A stretch of 64,000 nucleotides of DNA. Origin: Saxidomus purpurata (taxonomy: Eukaryota > Mollusca > Bivalvia > Venerida > Veneridae). The notes beneath the pieces are model-generated. The model saw only the letters and a list, made by a program, of their open reading frames with translations. It was not told the origin of the DNA and ran no database searches. Of this stretch, positions 10,626 to 21,166 are shown one piece after another. Position 1 is the first letter of the stretch, and the number at the start of each line of letters is the position of its first letter. A program made the translations under genes and the position numbers. Location: the NCBI GenBank assembly GCA_022818135.1, contig JAFMSR010000002.1, positions 22,811,999 through 22,875,998 of the forward strand. Reading direction: 5' to 3'.

Positions 10626-11794
10626 ATATAGCTATAATCAATTAGATCAAATGTAAAGTATGTTAAATAATTAGCATTTCGCCATTCAGTACAGCAGTGT
10701 GTGCATAGCCGATACAACTTAACTCTAGGATAAATCGATACTTCATAAACAAACATAAAAGAAACGTGTATTAGTCACCTGAAAAGGTATAGTAGATCTT
10801 ACCTTTTGTCCATTATCCTTCATAAATATCCTAGTGTTGAATAGCATGAACGTGCATTAATTACTACCAATGTCACGGCGTAGTCTTGATTTTCTGAAAA
10901 CCATTATCTTAAACTATTCGAAACTGTTGCCGTGTTTTCCCGCAGATAAAAATAAACTGCCGCGCTAGTATTATTAATACATATGTGCAAATAAATTGTT
11001 TTGCAAAAGAAAATTAGTTAAATTGGCGCTAGGTATGATTTAACTAACATTTTAACTATTGTGTATTATAGGGTATATATATTCACGGTTATGATTCCGA
11101 TTAACGCGCGATTATCCAAACCTGCTGGTGGGGTGATTTAGTTAAACATGAAAGTATATACCCACATATTCGTGGGTAGAATTAAGAAGAGACTTGGTAT
11201 AGGTACTAGCAGCCTCGTAAAAGAATGTTTTTAGAATCAGATACCGCTTTTCCGTAGAATGCGTGTTTAAGAACACAGGATCGCGCCTAAGAGAAACTGC
11301 CAGTTATGCCTTCGTTTTATAGCAACTAACGGTTATTACCGCCTGATATAGTTTCGTCGTTGTCTTGCTGCCGGTCCGTCCGTCCGTCTGGAGCCACATC
11401 TACGACATGGTTTGTGGTAATATATTAAAACTTCGTAGAAATGTTTACTACTATGGCGAACTACGACCGCGCAAGTTTAATTAAGATAGTTCGTTGAATA
11501 GTAGAATTATTGCCATTAATACCTTTTATATATACTCCATACAGAGTCTTAAAAATTCAGTTTCTCTTTGAAGCTAGTGCGTGACTAAAACATTTCCGAA
11601 AACATTTTTTTTTTTTCATTTTTCAAAAACCAGCTGGTCACAGGTTGAAATACTTAATGATTTCTGAAAACTTTTTAAAAGAAATGCATCAACGGTAAAA
11701 GTATTTCCCCAATTTTGTCCGGAAAGCTGAATTGGCGCAGCTCCCCCACTGAAAGGGAAAGTAACCGCTGCGGGTTTTTTTCCGCGGAGCGTTA
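10626..11794. other. Non-coding stretch between two inverted-repeat elements
   Basis: AT-rich with no recognisable coding frame. A TCCG-type run lies at about 11374-11393 (CCGGTCCGTCCGTCCGTCTG), a motif frequent in the repeats of this genome (also at 3491-3518 and, inverted, at 47876-47910). Confidence 0.5.
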
Positions 11795-14506
11795 TTTAAG
11801 GTTGTATGCGACCTTTCTCCGACGTCAGACGTCAAAAAAACGAGTTTTTCTCAAATTGTTACGAAATTTTGAATAATGGTACTCTGACGTGTATTTTATT
11901 CGTTTTAGTTTTTGTATTTTTCACTTCGTTTCCTAGCAACGCGACGTCGAATGCCAATGGTGTAAAATCAAGGTTTTACATGCATCATTGGTTCAAATAT
12001 GCCCCTATTGTAATTTCAAAAACAACCATATACTAGCTCTCTATCTGTGGAATACGCACAAAAAATTTGTCATATAAAATTTTAGATATTTTTGCCGTCA
12101 TTATTTCCAACGCGAAACATTTTATACTGAAACTCCGGCCCATTTTGTTTACCCAAACTTGTGACCACCCCACTCACTTTAATGCTAGTTTCGGTCAACG
12201 GAACGAGATACTCACACTAGGATTAAGCGTAGATATTAACAAATAACATAAAAAATAAAAATTGCAATAAAGTAAAGTTCGGACATCAAGAATAATGATA
12301 ACGCCGCCTGACGTCAATGAGCGCATTTTGGCGCCATACATGAATCGTAAGGTCCGCTTAGACAAAGAAGATCGTTGAAACAGCCATCTGTTGATACGCA
12401 AATATATAATAATCATTACTAGTATGGAACAAACAAGAGCTGTCAGTAAAAATTGAGCTATCAGTAATAATTATATTGAAGCGTCTGGGTAATATATATG
12501 CGCCGTTGTACCGGAAGCAGACGGCAGTGGAGGCAGACCAGAAGGCCAGTGAAAACGTTTGGAGAATTTAGGAAAACACTATTTTCGCGGAGCAGAAGGT
12601 AATATCGGGACAAGTGGTGATAATCAGGGGAGCTGTGATGGTCAGAGCAATAGAGAAACATGTCAGTTTATCTTTGAAATGAAACTTTAAGTAGATTTAT
12701 GAAAAATTATGCACACACATGCGTCCCGAACGCACGCAACATGAGTTCAATCAAAAAGTATTTATTAAGCCCATGGTGGCAAAAATTAACATAATATAAC
12801 GGCGAACAGTGGAGAAAAAAATGGAAAATTGAATAATTTAAATTGTTTGATAGCTCGTTCGTTGCATAATCATGTTCGCACATAATCATGTATAATACTC
12901 TACATGAGATGATGGTATGATCGTTGTTATCATTGTTACTTTCAATATTTTCGAAATCTTGACCGTGTTAAATGAAATATTCGACGTTATTCGGCATCAT
13001 CGATCTCTTTAAAACAAAATTGTCTCTTTGTAAAAGCAAATCATTTAGGAATCGTTGATATGTTTATTTGAATGAGTATTTCTACTACAGTAAAGCAAAT
13101 GATTGGTATTATTTATTATTTAACCATTTACGCGCGTTTTTTTCCTCGTATAGGTACAGACCTCTACTCGACCCCACCCCTTCAAAGTGAGAAAAACACT
13201 GGTGATGTTGAATACTACAGTTGGCGTTTCAATGAACCTCCTAAAAAGTAAAGTCTGGTGACGTCACTGAGCAGCAGGCGATTACAAAGATTCAAGATTT
13301 ATTTACAATCTCTTTGTATGCACTTAACATAAACATTGAAGTAAAAAATTAACATATTTACAAAAACACATTATCATAGAGGACAACGGCTAAATTCAGA
13401 TTTCAAAAGGCATGTAAACGTTTTGAAACATGCCTAGTTGCAACCTAGAAGACATGCAAACTATACACAGGTCAGGGAAGGAATTAATCTTTATCTAAAA
13501 TTTTGAAAGCAGTTGGGCTTAAGAATCCATTGGCGTCAGTGAGCAAATTAATAGAAGGTTTTCAATCCAAGAAGAATCTACATGATATAAATATATTTGG
13601 TAGTTTTTGCTCTGTATACAAATAGTTTTGTAGAACGTAGAAATATGATATTGAATGTAGTTATGATTGTTTGTTTGGGGTTTAACGTCCGTTTCCAACA
13701 GTATTGCAGATGTATACAGGCGGGCAGTTTACCAAACCATCGATCCTGGGAAGGATCAGTACTAAACTACCATCCTCCGTAAGAAACTTCCAACTTTCTC
13801 ACACAAAGTGACATGATCGGTAGCAGGGATTCGAACCCATAACCCTCAATCAGTGAGAGGTGACAGTGATTTTAAGATTTTAAAAACGATAACTGTTTAA
13901 TATACAGAACAGATGTCATTCAATTGCATTGCTATTTCTGTAACGAAATTGCAGACAAAATGTCTTAATTAATACATATGTATAGAAGAAGTCGTAGCAT
14001 TTAAATTTTTACTGACTAGCATAATAAACACGATTTCATTCATTTTAATCTCAAAACCCGTTGTCTTTAATTGACCTTCAAGTTGCGCCAATATATACTG
14101 TATATTTGCCTAACTGAACGTTGTACGCTGTGCTTAATAACGTCAGAACAACAGTCCGCACGACGTTACTATTCCACAGTCATTATTCGTGATGATCGAA
14201 CTTTACTTATTGCAATTTTGTGAAACATAATGAGCGAAGACCCCCCTTTTTAATTTTTTATTTCATTTGTTAGGATCTACGCTAGATCCACATGCGAGTC
14301 ATTAGTAGATTGAATCTCGTTCCGTTGACCAAAACTAACCTTAAAATGAGTCGGGGTCACAATTCTGGGTGAAAAAATATAAAAATCAAAACGAATAAAA
14401 TACGAACAACATGTTAGAGTACCTTTATGCAAAATTTCATAATAATCTTAGAAAACTCGATTGTTTTACGCCTGACGTCGGAGAAAGGTCGCATACTACC
14501 TTAAAA
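11795..14506. mobile_element. 2.7 kb element bounded by diverged inverted repeats
   Basis: The left end reads AAGGTTGTATGCGACCTTTC from about 11799, and the reverse complement of the right end reads AAGGTAGTATGCGACCTTTC from about 14502. The arms run to about 12216 on the left and 14310 on the right and share 'TCCGACGTCAG', 'GTATTTTATTCGTTTT' and 'GGTCAACGGAACGAGAT'. The left arm carries about 190 bp (roughly 11935-12130) absent from the right arm, so one copy has had an insertion or deletion. Between the arms I see AT-rich DNA and a SINE, but no transposase. Confidence 0.65.
13655..13875 (-). mobile_element. tRNA-derived SINE-like element
   Basis: The minus strand carries a B-box-like 'GGGTTCGAATCCC' at about 13826-13838. 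On the + strand the segment starts with 'TGTTTGGGGTTTAACGTCC' and continues 'CGGGCAGTTTACC', wording common in bivalve SINE-type repeats. A second, more decayed copy is at about 26925-27065 and shares 'CTCAATCAGTGAGA' and 'CCTCCGTAAGAAA'-like segments. Confidence 0.5.
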
Positions 14507-14584
14507 AGCGTCTATTGACCACGATCTGTAGGACGTCATCGTACCATTATACGGATTTCGATAACCCACGTTTCAATATAAAAT

Positions 14585-14641
14585 AAAAAACCCCGAAAAA
14601 AAAAAAAAAAAAAAATTCCTCAAATAAATAAGGGGGAAAAA

Positions 14642-14681
<40 letters not shown>

Positions 14682-14683
14682 TG

Positions 14684-14723
<40 letters not shown>

Positions 14724-14799
14724 TTTTTTTATAAATTTTTTTTATTTAAAAATTTTTTAAATTTTTTTTTCCCCCCCCTATACCCAAAAAAAACCACAA

Positions 14800-14830
<31 letters not shown>

Positions 14831-14831
14831 T
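14585..14831. other. Homopolymer blocks, probably an assembly artefact
   Basis: Long runs of A, then T, then mixed A/T, then more than 30 C residues follow one another within about 250 bp. No biological repeat class I know looks like this. It resembles a low-quality consensus or a wrongly joined sequencing gap. The LINE downstream starts, without its 5' part, immediately after the block. Confidence 0.7.
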
Positions 14832-16279
14832 GACCCTAATAATCATAGGGAATAACTATTCTTAGCTGTTTTGGTAAACTTTTACCTCTATTTTAAATAA
14901 CAGATTTAATACTTATCTAGAAGATTGTAATCTCCTGTGTGAAGAACAAGCAGGATTTCGCAAGAATTATGGTACTATTGACCATATTTTCTCTTTAAAA
15001 CTTCTTATAGATTTTTATTTGTGTGCTGAAAAGAAGTTGTTATGTGCTTTTGTTGATTATAGGAAAGCGTTTGATTCTGTAAATCGTGTACACCCCTGGA
15101 AGAAACTTTTGATGCATAATATAGATGGCAAATGTATTAAAATAGTTCATGATATGTACAGTAAGGCAAAATCCTGTGTTAAAGTTAATAATACTCTGTC
15201 AAACTTTTTTAGCAGTCAAACTGGTGTTCGTCAAGGTGAACATTTGTCACCAATTTTGTTTTCATTGTTTTTGAATGATCTGACACAATACTTATCCTTA
15301 AAATTTGAAGGTTTGGAGACTATGTCATTAGCTACTTTCAATTGTCTTAGTTACGATGACATTGATGTTTATCTTAGAATATTTTTATTATTGTATGCTG
15401 ATGACACTGTATTGTTGGCAGAATCTCATACTGAATTACAAAAAGCTTTTAATCTATTGTATCGGACTATGTTATCACTACATAACGATAATATTAAGAT
15501 CTCTCCTTGGATATCTTTTGTGAAAAATACTTTGGATGAGCTTGGAATGTCAGAATATTTTGTTAGTCAACAAGTTAACAATATCTACCATTTTAAATCT
15601 GCAGTGAAGAATAGATTATCTGATCAATTTGTACAAGATTGGAATGCTACTATAAATAATTCCCCAAAATGCTTAGTGTACCGCAAGTATAAAAAGGAAT
15701 TTTGTTTTGAGAAATATCTAGACATTCTGCCTCGTAATCTTGCATGCCAACTGTGTAAATTTAGAACTATGAATAACTCTTTACCCATTGAAAAAGGGCG
15801 TTATTTTGGAATTGAACGTAATGACAGATTTTGTACTATATGTGACACCAATTCTTTAGGTGATGAGTTTCATTACCTTTTTGAATGTAATTTCTTTACA
15901 AATAGTAGAAATCACCTTATTCCTAGATATAACATAAGTCACCCAAATTCATTTAATCTAGAAAAACTTATGAATAGTCAGGATGAAACACAACTGACTA
16001 AATTGGCGTTATTCTCTAAAATCATTATTTCAAAATTCAAATAATTTCATTCTCCAGATATACTTAAAATTACAAAATTTTCAAATTTTATTTTGTCTTT
16101 TTGGAAAAACTTTTATACAGCTCTTTAGAAGTTAGTATTTATACCGGTAAGCATTATTTAACTATGTGTGTCTAGTCAACCTATGTGTTTATAATTCTAT
16201 TGTTTTACATTGTCTATTGTTTATGTCAACATCACATACATGTAACATGCCATGATGAATAAAAGAATTGAATTGAATC
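14832..16279 (+). mobile_element. CR1/Jockey-type LINE, 5'-truncated and internally deleted
   Basis: The element runs from the RT finger region (with a one-base frameshift near 14880) to an A-rich tail with AATAAA at about 16258-16263 and a short GAATTGAATTGAAT end. It includes the long open frame described separately. The 5' part (endonuclease) is missing and the left edge coincides with the homopolymer block. Confidence 0.85.
15019..16044 (+). pseudogene. Non-LTR reverse transcriptase with the thumb region deleted
   Basis: The frame is open from about 14881 (in-frame 'EEQAGFRKNYGTIDHIF' before 15019) to the stop at 16044. RT motif A is 'FVDYRKAFDSVN', motif B 'GVRQGEHLSPILFSLFLNDL' and motif C 'LLLYADDTVLLAES', so the catalytic Asp residues are present. 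About 20 residues after YADD the frame jumps without a break into the element's C-terminal region, which ends in a Cys-Cys-His-Cys cluster ('RFCTICDTNSLGDEFHYLFE' followed by Cys). The family normally has a long thumb/connection segment in between. The in-frame deletion and missing endonuclease make it inactive, although the remaining frame is intact. Confidence 0.85.
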
Positions 16280-16400
16280 GGAAGGTTGTTTATGATTCGT
16301 GTTTTTTTTTGTTAGACTGTTGAAAATGTGGTGTTTACGTATTATGATTTCCAATTACAAATTAAATAATGTACATTTTTTTTGTATTTTGCTTTTCCCG

Positions 16401-16450
16401 TTGATAGGTAGGACATATAGTTAAATTGATAGGTAGGACATATAGTTAAA
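16401..16450. repeat. Two tandem copies of a 25-bp repeat
   Basis: The unit begins TTGATAGGTAGGACATATAG and its two copies, at 16401 and 16426, are identical. It sits just before a LINE fragment. Confidence 0.9.
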
Positions 16451-16454
16451 TTGT

Positions 16455-16744
16455 AATGGGGGGGCGATACGTCTTCGGATATTCAAACAGTTATTTCCGG
16501 GGTACCACAAGGTTCGATACTCGGACCGTTCTTATTTTTAATTTACATTAACGACTTGCCTCTAACATTGGAACATTCAGGTGTTGATATGTATGCAGAC
16601 GATACAACTGTATATGATAGCCACCATTCCCCTCAATACATTGAACAAAGATTACAAACTGATCTAAATAATGTCGATGTCAATGTTGGTGAAGACACAA
16701 TCAAATGTCCCTTAATCCAAAAAAGTCTACTTGTATGTTACTAA
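16455..16744 (+). mobile_element. LINE reverse-transcriptase fragment (motifs B and C)
   Basis: The translation gives '[20 protein letters not shown]' followed by 'NDLPLTL' and '[13 protein letters not shown]', the RT motif B and YADD motif C of a LINE lineage different from the one at 14832-16279 ([10 protein letters not shown] versus GVRQGEHLSP). The frame stops at 16744. It is a dead internal fragment of about 95 residues. Confidence 0.85.
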
Positions 16745-17371
16745 TACGAAGAAATATCCGACATTAAATATAGTGGAATTATGCTCATTTTTTTCAAGTA
16801 AAATCCATCTGAAAGAGGTGTGTGTAAAAAAATGGTAGAGGAAATAATAGCTTTTAACCCAATACACCAAACTCTTCCTGCTACCAGTACGAAATAATAA
16901 CTTTCCAAATATTAATTTTCCTATTATGACTGGGGAAGTCTTTTTAAAAATAAAACAACTGCATGCAGGAGTTGCTTCCCTTCCACTGCCGAAATCTCTA
17001 CCAACAACAACAACAACACAAGGGAGATCATTGCGAAGAAAGGAACTATTATTTTATTAGTCCGATTTTTTATTTCTAAAGCACCAACTTCAAATACTAA
17101 TGCGCATTATCATTAAATTAACACATTTAAATGCACAGCAACCGAAAATTGCTTTATAAAACTGTCACAAAAAACACTATGTGCAGTAAGATGCGCATAA
17201 TGTCACTTTAACGGCAACAATATTGCTTGCGTTACAAATCATTAAGTACTGAGCGTATATGTTGATAGAATAATTGTCAGATTAACAAGGTATATTCTAA
17301 CCTAAAATGTAAATTATCACTATTTCGAAGAATAAAAAACATTTCTAAATAAAGAAATGCGAATATTGTTC
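16745..17371. other. Non-coding stretch
   Basis: AT-rich with a short CAA run (about 17002-17020). No gene or RNA is recognised. Confidence 0.5.
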
Positions 17372-18325
17372 TACAATTTAGCTATATTTTACCCATATTT
17401 GATTATGGATCTATCCTATGGTCTAAATCGTTTCTTAAACAAAATTATTAACACTCAGAAAAGATCAGCTAGAATGATCATAGACAAGAAGTTCGATCAC
17501 TCGTCAGCTCCTCTATTTCAAGAACTCAATTGGTTGCCGTTCTTAGAGCGTGGGTGTTTTAAATTACAATTACAATTTCAATTTACAATTTACGCCGTGG
17601 CGCAATGGTAGCGCGTTCGCCTCAGGATTGAAGGGCCCCGGGTTCGATCCCTACCATCGCCATGTCGGTAGTGTCCTTAGGCAAGACACTATTTCCACAT
17701 TGCCTCTCTCTCTCTCTTCGAGGTTGATTCCATCTGGAATGAGTCTCGAGAGCGATTAATATAAGTTGTAAGAACTTGTTTCGCAATCGAGAATAAATAA
17801 ATTAGTATAATAATAAATTTACAAAGCTTTTTATAATCTAGCCCCTGTGTATCAATCAAACCTACTCATTAATGATACATACGCAACTGCAAATTATAAT
17901 CTTCGTTCCAAAAACAAAAACGATATTCCTCACCCATTAATTAAATCGCGTTATACAAAATACACTTTCCAATAATATTCTGCTATGGTTGTCTGGAATG
18001 AAATCCTGGTTCAAATCCGTAACTGTAATAAATTATACACGTTACGCAAACACTACAGAAACTATCTTCTTGGGAAAAAACCATGATTATAAAAAGAATG
18101 GTTACATGAAGTAATCCAGGCAACTCGCTCACAGCGTTCGTTCTTCTTTAAAATTTGATATGTACATTGTATAAACCTTTGTTTAAACGTGTTTAGAATG
18201 CTTGATTTTGTGTAAATGTAATTGTGTATTGTTTTAATCATATTGTTGACGGTCGCAAGTGAGATAAATGATGCTGTAATTTTTTATTGTGTAACCGCCG
18301 TTAAATAAAGTATATTGAATTGAAA
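17372..18325 (+). mobile_element. LINE 3' fragment interrupted by a SINE
   Basis: Before the SINE the translation gives 'INTQKRSARMIIDKKFDHSS' and 'PLFQELNWLPFLERG'. After it come 'KAFYNLAPVY', 'YNLRSKNKND' and 'MVVWNEILVQIRNCN', the RT thumb and C-terminal region of CR1/Jockey LINEs. Stops interrupt the frame. The 3' end is marked by AATAAAG and a short GAATTGAA tail at about 18304-18325, the same style as at 16279. Confidence 0.75.
17589..17816 (+). mobile_element. tRNA-derived SINE nested in a LINE, with target-site duplication
   Basis: The A box is 'TGGCGCAATGGTAGCGCG' and the B box 'GGGTTCGATCC', followed by a SINE body starting 'GTGTCCTTAGGCAAGACAC', a CT run and an AT-rich tail. The 8-bp direct repeat ATTTACAA flanks it (17581-17588 and 17817-17824), consistent with insertion by target-primed reverse transcription. 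A relative is at 23632-23837. The head would not make a functional tRNA. Confidence 0.85.
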
Positions 18326-18329
18326 CTTA

Positions 18330-19927
18330 TATAGGCCTGGATTGGATAACGTGAGATATTTTAAGTCGTATTTAAAAAATCTTCCAGAAAACTATTTCTA
18401 TGTATTGATAACGCAAGCGTTTTTAATGTTAGGTTAGACCACTATAAAATTTTAGATGACAATAAATTTTTGCAAGTTTCAATTTAACATTTCAATAAAT
18501 CAAAAAAATCCTACTGAAAATTATAATGACCTTCCAAAACAAGTTCATCCATATATAATATCATCCATTGATATTATTTAGGTATATATCATTACAGTTA
18601 TAACCAAAACGAGTTGCCTGTGTTATTTGAATTCTGAAAATAATGACCTTCCAAAACAAGTTCATCCATATATAATATCATCCATTGATATTATTTAGGT
18701 ATATATCATTACAGTTATAACCAAAATGAGTTGCCTCTGTTGTTTGAATTAACAAGCAGGAAAACAGTTCAGGGTGGTAGCTCCTATATTGTACAGTAGG
18801 TCCGTGCCTACAGAATGCCGTTTTGTGACATGAAAAATTTAAAAACGTCAAAACAGCAACCGAAACTGAAGGAGTATTAAGGTTAAGGGTGTAGTGTACA
18901 GCAAACTCGACTGTTAAGAAAATTATATTGTATTTTATCATTAAAACGTGTATGGTAAAATGAAGGTTTTCATAAGATTTAATATTTCGAAGTAAATCAA
19001 ACAAAAACATTCAGGGGCAGGTAAGTCATTTCCAAATATTTCAGCGCCTAATTCTTCAGATATTGCTAGTCCTAACTTCTGAACCATTCAGGATGAAACA
19101 AAGCAATTTCTTCTGATTGTTCAAAACTGTGTTGCCTTATCTGTCCAAGAGATTTCCTTTCTGTATTGCTGACATGTGTTATGTAGTCAATAGTTTTAAT
19201 CATGTTTCTGACCATGCTACCTTTAAATGCCCTCCGCCAAAGTTTTTGTTTCAGATCAGTAACTTTTGAAAGGTTGCATGGACTTGATTTAATTTTTAAG
19301 TGTAGATTTATGATAATAAAATACAGGTCAAGTTCAATTTAGGTTACAATCCAGTAATTCATCCAGAACATAATTATGGTCCCTTTTCAACTTAAAATTT
19401 CTGTGAATTTGTGGTTTCCGATCATTATGTCGTGAAAGGATGGATGGATTTCAATCCTATTTGACGCGCATATAAATATATATACATGTTATAAAATACA
19501 GGTCAAGTTCAATTTTTTGTAAACATCTCACCCATTTCTGGAAGAGTTGTAGGGGATTGTAGCCCTTTCCAGCTAAAATGTTTCTTTAATTGCGGTTTTC
19601 TAGTTGCAGAGCTGTTTCATGTTGTTTATCCATACTGTGCATGATCATTTTGAATAGATTGGCATTTATTCATAACAACAGCATGAATTTTCATATTATC
19701 ATTAGGTTAATGTGTCTTTTTGTGGTTAGATAACGGTGTGCACCTTTGCAACCATAATCAATAGATTGTATGCTAAACTAAACATAACTCAGTATTTGTG
19801 ATTGACAAAACCCTATTACAAGCAAAGCACATTAGTTTTTTTAATATCTCATTTTATACTAAATCTCTAATTAATGTTCTGTTGTGTTGTGTTTCGTTCT
19901 ACCTTTTTCATATTTCTATAATATTTA
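18330..19927. other. Non-coding stretch with small internal duplications
   Basis: Apart from the 117-bp tandem duplication (18524-18757), the phrase 'ATAAAATACAGGTCAAGTTC' occurs twice (about 19315 and 19492), suggesting a degenerate repeat of about 180 bp. A 110-aa frame on the minus strand (18678-19010) overlaps the duplication and shows no domain, so I do not call it. Confidence 0.45.
18524..18757. repeat. 117-bp tandem duplication
   Basis: The segments 18524-18640 and 18641-18757 are direct copies starting TAATGACCTTCCAAAACAAG, with only a few differences towards the end. The near identity suggests a recent event. Confidence 0.9.
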
Positions 19928-20385
19928 TTGAATTCACATAGCTTCATACTTTGCCGGTACTTGAAGAATGTCAAAATTATTTTGAATTGAGTCCATGGAT
20001 AGTGCGGTAGTCGAGCTTTTAACGCTTTGGCCAACCTGTCCGGAGGTCCCCGGCCCGAATCCCGGTCAGGGATCTGGAAATTTCAAGAGATGATCTAATT
20101 AGAGTTAGTCTCGCGTATCGGTGCTCATGATAATTAACATTATTTTTATATATGTCTACCAATGATAATTCAAATTGTGTTGTATTACTTCTACGAAATC
20201 ACTAGTTACTAGTAGTACAGCTGTACTGCTTCACTGCACATACAACGGATAAGAAACATTATACATTGTTTAACCATAGATTTATTTTCATAATATATGT
20301 CGTTCAATATTAAAGTAATCTCTATAAGAAAATTGCAATAGTTTGTACAATCGACTTGGTTTGTACACTAGAAATAATTTTATAC
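19928..20385 (+). repeat. Remnant 3' flank of a further cGLR duplication unit
   Basis: This segment aligns with 21780-22190 and 38130-38600, which lie downstream of cGLR copies A and C. It includes a tRNA-Leu/Ser-like head (about 19997-20072: 'GTGCGGTAGTCGAG' and B box 'GGCCCGAATCCC') and the shared phrase 'GTTACTAGTAGTACAGCTGT'. No cGLR coding sequence precedes it, so a fifth copy was either deleted or never included. Confidence 0.7.
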
Positions 20386-20840
20386 ATTATGGCTCTTGAC
20401 CTTTGAAATGCTGAAGCCGATATACAATGAATAGCAATTTGAAAAATAAGTCTGCCTTGAAGTTGAAAAACTTCATGCCTTCATTTTAAGCAGATGTGTT
20501 AACATGCTGTATCCATTCAAATACATATTACGAAGAATGCTTACTCCGGAATAGGAGGTAACGGGAAACATAACTTTATTTCCATATTGGCATAAACATT
20601 GCCTTCGTGTTACAATACCCTTTAAGAAAATTGCACATTTTAAAGCGAAAGTTATTGCTTGATTACTGGTATCTTTCATTTATAAGAACAGGGCGGTTGG
20701 GGACCCAAGCTCGCATTATCTGTTTACTATAATGTATTTGGATCAACCAATCCCCTATGGTCGCTGATTTAATATCACTTACCTGACCCCGCTACCGACC
20801 TGACCTTGACAGTTTCTTACGGATAATGAGTAATATATAA
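20386..20840 (+). repeat. 5' flank of cGLR copy A
   Basis: Homologous to 23170-23600 (upstream of copy B) and 42905-43330 (upstream of copy D). Shared phrases include 'GACCTTTGAAATGCT', 'AAGTCTGCCTTGAAGTTG' and 'CTGACCCCGCTACCGACCTG'. The flank is joined directly to the middle of the cGLR coding sequence, so about 600 bp of upstream sequence and codons 1-38 present in copy B are missing. Confidence 0.75.
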
Positions 20841-21166
20841 GAAAGCACAGGACATAATGCGTAAAAGATCAAAAAATGATACAGTCGGGATAATCGCAGG
20901 TAGCCGAGCTGAAGGCGTTTCTCATGTCAATGAGCCTGAAAGTGATTTTGACTTAATGCAAGTATTGTCACTTTTAATTTGCTGTGATAATTTAAATATA
21001 TCTGAATTTTATTATCATTATATAGTGTTTGAAATGGTGACAATGCATTCTGCACCTGGATATACAATGCTTAAATGTACGCACTCTTACCAGAAGTACC
21101 TGTCAGGATTGAAGGGAATGTTTGTTCAAAAATGTTATGGTCAAAGGTTTCTGATTGACATTATTT
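20841..21166 (+). pseudogene. cGLR-like (Mab-21 family) gene fragment, copy A
   Basis: The coding similarity covers only about residues 38-148 of copies B and C. It keeps the nucleotidyltransferase Gly-Ser motif ('IIAGSRAEGVSH') and the first acidic pair as 'ESDFDLM', but ends just before the region of the third acidic residue. At about 21166 the frame runs straight into DNA that is 3' flank in copies B and C ('AACTGCAAACACATATTG'), so a deletion removed roughly two thirds of the gene. The continuous frame to 21480 is a chance read-through of that flank and of a tRNA-like repeat. A functional enzyme is very unlikely. Confidence 0.8.

Noticed and set aside
18678..19010. 110-codon frame on the minus strand
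   Set aside because: It overlaps the 117-bp tandem duplication, has no domain and no flanking splice logic.
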